Assembly (NCBI RefSeq): GCF_000503215.1
Contig: NZ_AYTD01000013.1
Location: 1-64,000, forward strand
Direction of reading: 5' to 3'
Origin: Pseudomonas canadensis
Lineage (GTDB): Bacteria; Pseudomonadota; Gammaproteobacteria; Pseudomonadales; Pseudomonadaceae
Length of the DNA stretch: 64,000 nucleotides
Part shown: positions 60,969 to 64,000 of the stretch, in pieces
Layout: every line of letters begins with the position of its first letter
Numbering within the stretch: the first letter of the stretch is position 1
Made by a program: the position numbers and the translations under genes
Notes under the pieces: generated by a model
What the model saw: only the letters and a program-made list of their open reading frames with translations
The model's database searches: none
Told to the model about the DNA's origin: nothing

Positions 60969-61730
60969 TTATTTGATGCGGTAGTGGAAGGTGTTGCGCA
61001 CCGCCGGTACGGGGACGGCCTTGCCATCCACCACCCTCGGCTGGTAGCGGAAGGTATTCGCCGCCGCCAGTGAAGGCCGCATGAACAGTGGATGGCAGCC
61101 GTCCAGCACCTTGGGGTTTTCTACACGCCCTTGGGTGTTGACGGTGTACTCCACTGAACAATCGCCTTCGATGTTTTTGTCCAGGGCACGCTCCGGATAG
61201 TCCGGCGCCTCTTTGCTCAAGGGTTGGTACTGACGGCTGTCGAAGGCCGGCGCGGCGGCCGGTGCTGCAGGGCGCGCACGTTCAGCGGCGAGGCGCTCCC
61301 GGGCCAGACGCTGCTGCTCCAGCTCGCGGTTGCGCTGTTCAGTGGCCAGGCGCTCCTGTTGCTGCTCCAGCTTCTTTTCCTCGACCCGCTTGCGCGCCAA
61401 TGCGGCTTTTTCCAGTTTTTGTGCCTGGATCTGTGGATCGATCACCGGTTTCGCCGGCACGGGAGCGACCACAGGCTCCAGAGCAGGCGCTGCGACGGCC
61501 ACCGGCTCAGGCACGGGAGCGGGCGTCGGCGGCACCATCACCAACTGGGTATGCATCACCCTCGGCGTTTCCACCTGCGGCTTATCTGTCGACCCACCCA
61601 GCATCAATACCGCCAGCACGCCTACATGCAGCGCCACCGCGAGGCTGGCCGCCACGCTGTTTCTCCAGAACCCGGAAGGCTCCCCAGGCTCCACTGCGAG
61701 CATCGGACTGTGCATGATCATTGCCGTCAT
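60969..61730 (-). CDS. tonB: TonB energy-transducing protein
   Basis: 253 residues. An N-terminal anchor (WRNSVAASLAVALHVGVLAV) with the conserved-type Ser and His, a proline-rich spacer (PTPAPVPEPVAVAAPALEP), and a charged coiled-coil (residues about 95-150) follow. The C-terminal TonB domain has DYPERALDKNIEGDCSVEYT and NTFRYQPRVVDGKAVPVPAV. It transmits inner-membrane proton energy to outer-membrane receptors. Its ATG overlaps the exbD stop by 4 bp. Confidence 0.92.
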   Translation of the reverse strand: MTAMIMHSPMLAVEPGEPSGFWRNSVAASLAVALHVGVLAVLMLGGSTDKPQVETPRVMHTQLVMVPPTPAPVPEPVAVAAPALEPVVAPVPAKPVIDPQIQAQKLEKAALARKRVEEKKLEQQQERLATEQRNRELEQQRLARERLAAERARPAAPAAAPAFDSRQYQPLSKEAPDYPERALDKNIEGDCSVEYTVNTQGRVENPKVLDGCHPLFMRPSLAAANTFRYQPRVVDGKAVPVPAVRNTFHYRIK

Positions 61731-62173
61731 TGCGGGGCCTCGGTCACCAATCCCAGATTGCTGACACCGCCCTTCTGCAACACCGCCATGGCTGCCACGA
61801 CCCGGCCGTAGCCAGCGCTGTCGTCGGCGCGGATATACACCTGGGTATCGCTGCGCGCCGCCACCACCTGCATGACCTTGACGCCCATTTCATCCAGGGT
61901 CACGGCGCTGTCGGTCTGGTGCGTGGTATCGAGTTCGCCCCCCAGGTTCCAGTAGTAGCCGCCGTCAGCCTTCACCGACAGTGTGAGGATCTGCTGGCGC
62001 GTGTCGGTCGCCAGTGCCTCGGCCGCGACTTTGGGCAGCTCGATTTTTACGCCTTGGGTCAGCATCGGCGCGGTGACCATGAAGATCACCAGCAGCACCA
62101 GCATCACGTCGATGTAGGGCACCACGTTCATCTCGGCCTTGGGCCCGTGCTTGCGTTGCGGCCTGGTCAACAT
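61727..62173 (-). CDS. exbD: ExbD biopolymer transport protein
   Basis: 148 residues. Single N-terminal helix with the essential Asp (NVVPYIDVMLVLLVIFMVTA) and the periplasmic domain EMGVKVMQVVAARSDTQVYI. With ExbB it forms the proton-driven motor for TonB. AAGGAG precedes ATG 62173; it is 15 bp after exbB. Confidence 0.93.
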   Translation of the reverse strand: MLTRPQRKHGPKAEMNVVPYIDVMLVLLVIFMVTAPMLTQGVKIELPKVAAEALATDTRQQILTLSVKADGGYYWNLGGELDTTHQTDSAVTLDEMGVKVMQVVAARSDTQVYIRADDSAGYGRVVAAMAVLQKGGVSNLGLVTEAPQ

Positions 62174-62188
62174 CGGTTTGCTCCTTGT

Positions 62189-62881
62189 TCAGGCGGCCAC
62201 GGCCAGGTTGATCGGCGTACCGCGCAAGGCGCGGTGCAGGCGCACTTGCAGTTCGTTGCCGAAGGCGTAGTAACGAGTCAATAGTGTCTGGCCACGTGCC
62301 GCGAAGCGGTTATAGGCGATCACCGCCGGGATCGCCGCGAACAAGCCGATGGCAGTGGCGATCAGTGCCTCGGCAATGCCCGGTGCTACCGTCGACAACG
62401 TCGCCTGCTGCACCTGGGACAAACCGATAAAGGAATTCATGATGCCCCACACGGTGCCGAACAAGCCGATGTAGGGGCTGACCGAACCCACGGTCGCCAG
62501 GAACTGCAGGCCCTTTTCCAGCTCGATTTCCTGCTCGGTGATCGCCACCTGCAAGGCGCGCTCGACCCCTTCCAGCACGGCCGGATCGTGGCCCTGCAGG
62601 TGCTGGTATTCCTGCACTCCCGCGATAAAGATCGGCGCAATGCCGCCCTCGCCCGCCTGCAGGGTGTCGCGGTACAGCGGCTGCAAGTCCGCAGCGCTAC
62701 GAAAGCGCAGCACAAAGCCCTTCAACTGGCGCTCCAGGCGGCGCAACACGCTGGCGCGCTGGATGATCAGGTACCAACTGAGCAAGGACGCCAGCAGCAG
62801 CGTGACCATCACGGCCTTGACCAACAGGCTGGCGTCACTGATCAAACCCCAGATCGTCATATGTTCCATCGTCGCGTGCAT
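62189..62881 (-). CDS. exbB: ExbB proton-channel protein (MotA/TolQ/ExbB family)
   Basis: 230 residues, three helices. SLLVKAVMVTLLLASLLSWY at the start; VGSVSPYIGLFGTVWGIMNS and APGIAEALIATAIGLFAAIP carry the family signature. AGGAG precedes ATG 62881, 46 bp after the phytase gene. The lineup phytase-exbB-exbD-tonB on one strand suggests a single transcript. Confidence 0.93.
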   Translation of the reverse strand: MHATMEHMTIWGLISDASLLVKAVMVTLLLASLLSWYLIIQRASVLRRLERQLKGFVLRFRSAADLQPLYRDTLQAGEGGIAPIFIAGVQEYQHLQGHDPAVLEGVERALQVAITEQEIELEKGLQFLATVGSVSPYIGLFGTVWGIMNSFIGLSQVQQATLSTVAPGIAEALIATAIGLFAAIPAVIAYNRFAARGQTLLTRYYAFGNELQVRLHRALRGTPINLAVAA

Positions 62882-62927
62882 GGTTAAGCTCCTATTCGAT
62901 TAAAAAGTGATGACCGGGTGATGACGC

Positions 62928-64000
62928 CTACGGCAATTTCAATGCGCGGGTCACCTCGGCCCACGGCACGAACTTGAAGTTCTGGGTCTGCTCGGGCATG
63001 CGCTTGCGGCCGTCCTGCACCACCAACATGCCCTTGCTCCAGGGCCCGCCGAGGTTCATGGCCGTCACTTCCAGACCGTCGGTTTCCGAAGCGCCATCGA
63101 TCCCCGCTGCCGCGTTCAGGCCGACACGAAAGGCGCCGTGGGTGGTGAACGGCGGCTCGGCATCCAACACCAGGTAGCTGTCATTGCCCTGGCTGGAGAT
63201 CACCAGGTAGTCGCGTTCCTTGCTCTGGTACAACGCCAAACCCTCGACATCCGCATGCAACTGCGGGCCGACCTTGATCACGCTGGTGAGCGTGGCCGGT
63301 TGGTCGGCACGGGCATCCACTGCCCAGACGCCGACATCTTCTTCACCGATGAACAAGCGCTGACGCTGGTCATCGGCCACGCAGCCCTCGGGTTGGCTGT
63401 CGACTTTGAACTGGCGCACCAGTTCGCCCTGCACCCGGCCGTCCGGCGCACTCAGGCGGTATTGCAGGAAGGTGCCGTCCTTGCCATTGGCGATCGCGTA
63501 GATCTCGCCGCTGGCGGGCTGGAACAGGCAAATGCCGTAGATCTCCTTGAGCGGCGTCGGTACTTCACCCGCTTCACGCAACTCGCCGCTCTGGCGGTCG
63601 ATGCTGAACAGGCTAAGGCTGTTGTGATCGCGATTGCTCGCCACGGCGAGGTCGACTGTTTGCGCGCCGAGCTTGAAGTTGGCGCGCACGTCAACGTTAT
63701 TCAAGCGACCGACCGCCAGCTCCTGCAGCAGCTTGCCGTCGAGGTCATAGGCCAGCAGGCCTTGCTTTTTGTTAGTGCCGAGCACGCGGCTTTTGGCGGG
63801 TTGTTCGGGGTGAATCCAGATTGCCGGGTCATCCGCCGCATCCCCCTGGCGACCGACCGGGTCGGTCTGGTGCAGCGCAGCGACTTCCGGCAGCACGGGC
63901 TCGACCGGCACAGGCTTGGCCTTCCACTCGAGTGCGCCCTGATAGAACTTGCCGGTGTCATCGTCACGTACCAGCAGTTGCTGGCCGTTGATGCTCAGTT
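62928..64000 (-). CDS. Beta-propeller phytase (5' partial)
   Basis: The frame is open to the right edge (codons begin at 63998), so the start lies beyond the window. Visible are about 357 residues: a linker (LVRDDDTGKFYQGALEWKAK), then a beta-propeller phytase domain with DAADDPAIWIHPEQPAKSRV, GTNKKQGLLAYDLDGKLLQE, RLNNVDVRANFKLG, QPEGCVADDQRQRLFIGEED, HADVEGLALYQ. It is a calcium-dependent enzyme releasing phosphate from phytate outside the cytoplasm. The N-terminal linker suggests a dual-domain form with an earlier propeller. The upstream gene, off-window, may be a TonB-dependent receptor; not seen. Confidence 0.9.
   Translation of the reverse strand, partial: LSINGQQLLVRDDDTGKFYQGALEWKAKPVPVEPVLPEVAALHQTDPVGRQGDAADDPAIWIHPEQPAKSRVLGTNKKQGLLAYDLDGKLLQELAVGRLNNVDVRANFKLGAQTVDLAVASNRDHNSLSLFSIDRQSGELREAGEVPTPLKEIYGICLFQPASGEIYAIANGKDGTFLQYRLSAPDGRVQGELVRQFKVDSQPEGCVADDQRQRLFIGEEDVGVWAVDARADQPATLTSVIKVGPQLHADVEGLALYQSKERDYLVISSQGNDSYLVLDAEPPFTTHGAFRVGLNAAAGIDGASETDGLEVTAMNLGGPWSKGMLVVQDGRKRMPEQTQNFKFVPWAEVTRALKLP

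Overview
The window reads as a piece of a Pseudomonas chromosome, most likely from the P. fluorescens group. The evidence is the high GC content, dense genes with ATGA overlaps, many LysR, MocR, GNAT and LysE paralogues, and two families of intergenic REP-like palindromes (GTGGTGAGCGGGCTTGCC type and TGTAGGAGCCGGCTTGCCGG type). No rRNA, tRNA, CRISPR array, insertion sequence or prophage was recognised.

Region by region. 1-3 kb: the 3' end of an Rhs polymorphic toxin gene. Its AT-rich tail encodes a bacterial RNase A-like toxin domain, followed by an overlapping CdiI-type immunity gene. 3-9.3 kb: housekeeping and peripheral metabolism (SDR plus NudK, a serine hydrolase, an FMN 2-hydroxyacid dehydrogenase divergent from a DeoR regulator with a 14-bp palindrome between them, DUF72 and helix-hairpin-helix proteins). 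9.4-11.4 kb: small stress-type genes (PfpI/DJ-1, PLDc_N membrane peptide, hemerythrin). 11.4-13.7 kb: a gene with an in-frame stop, then a copper set (DUF2946, SCO, PCuAC). 13.9-20.4 kb: LysR with an MDR oxidoreductase, cupin, HIT, GNAT, lipoprotein, and a hybrid kinase divergent from a LuxR-type regulator. 20.5-26.7 kb: a probable catabolic operon (flavin monooxygenase, RidA, DUF1028, M20 deacylase) beside a LysR gene and an NCS1 permease. 27-31.5 kb: GNAT genes, one decayed, next to a 1140-residue protein I do not recognise. 31.5-39.4 kb: AraC, LysE, a secreted hydrolase, a thioredoxin-reductase-like flavoprotein divergent from an Rrf2-type repressor, an MscS channel with a cNMP domain, pirin and an MFS pump. 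39.5-43.7 kb: RND adaptor and pump. 44-50.8 kb: glutamate-carboxypeptidase-like enzyme, MASE2-GGDEF cyclase, LysE divergent from MocR, and an OmpR/EnvZ-type pair.

51-60.9 kb is the most coherent block. It is an organosulfur island with an SsuD-like monooxygenase, a class II aldolase, a LysR regulator, and a divergent six-gene operon: thiol dioxygenase, four-domain rhodanese, sulfonate-type binding protein, NtaA/DszA-type monooxygenase, DszC/SfnB-type flavoprotein and 2-hydroxyacid dehydrogenase. 60.9-64 kb: tonB, exbD, exbB and the 3' part of a beta-propeller phytase gene that runs off the right edge, all on the minus strand.

All functions are inferred from sequence recognition by eye. No alignment or search was run. 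Start codons were re-chosen where a Shine-Dalgarno sequence and family length favoured an internal start.
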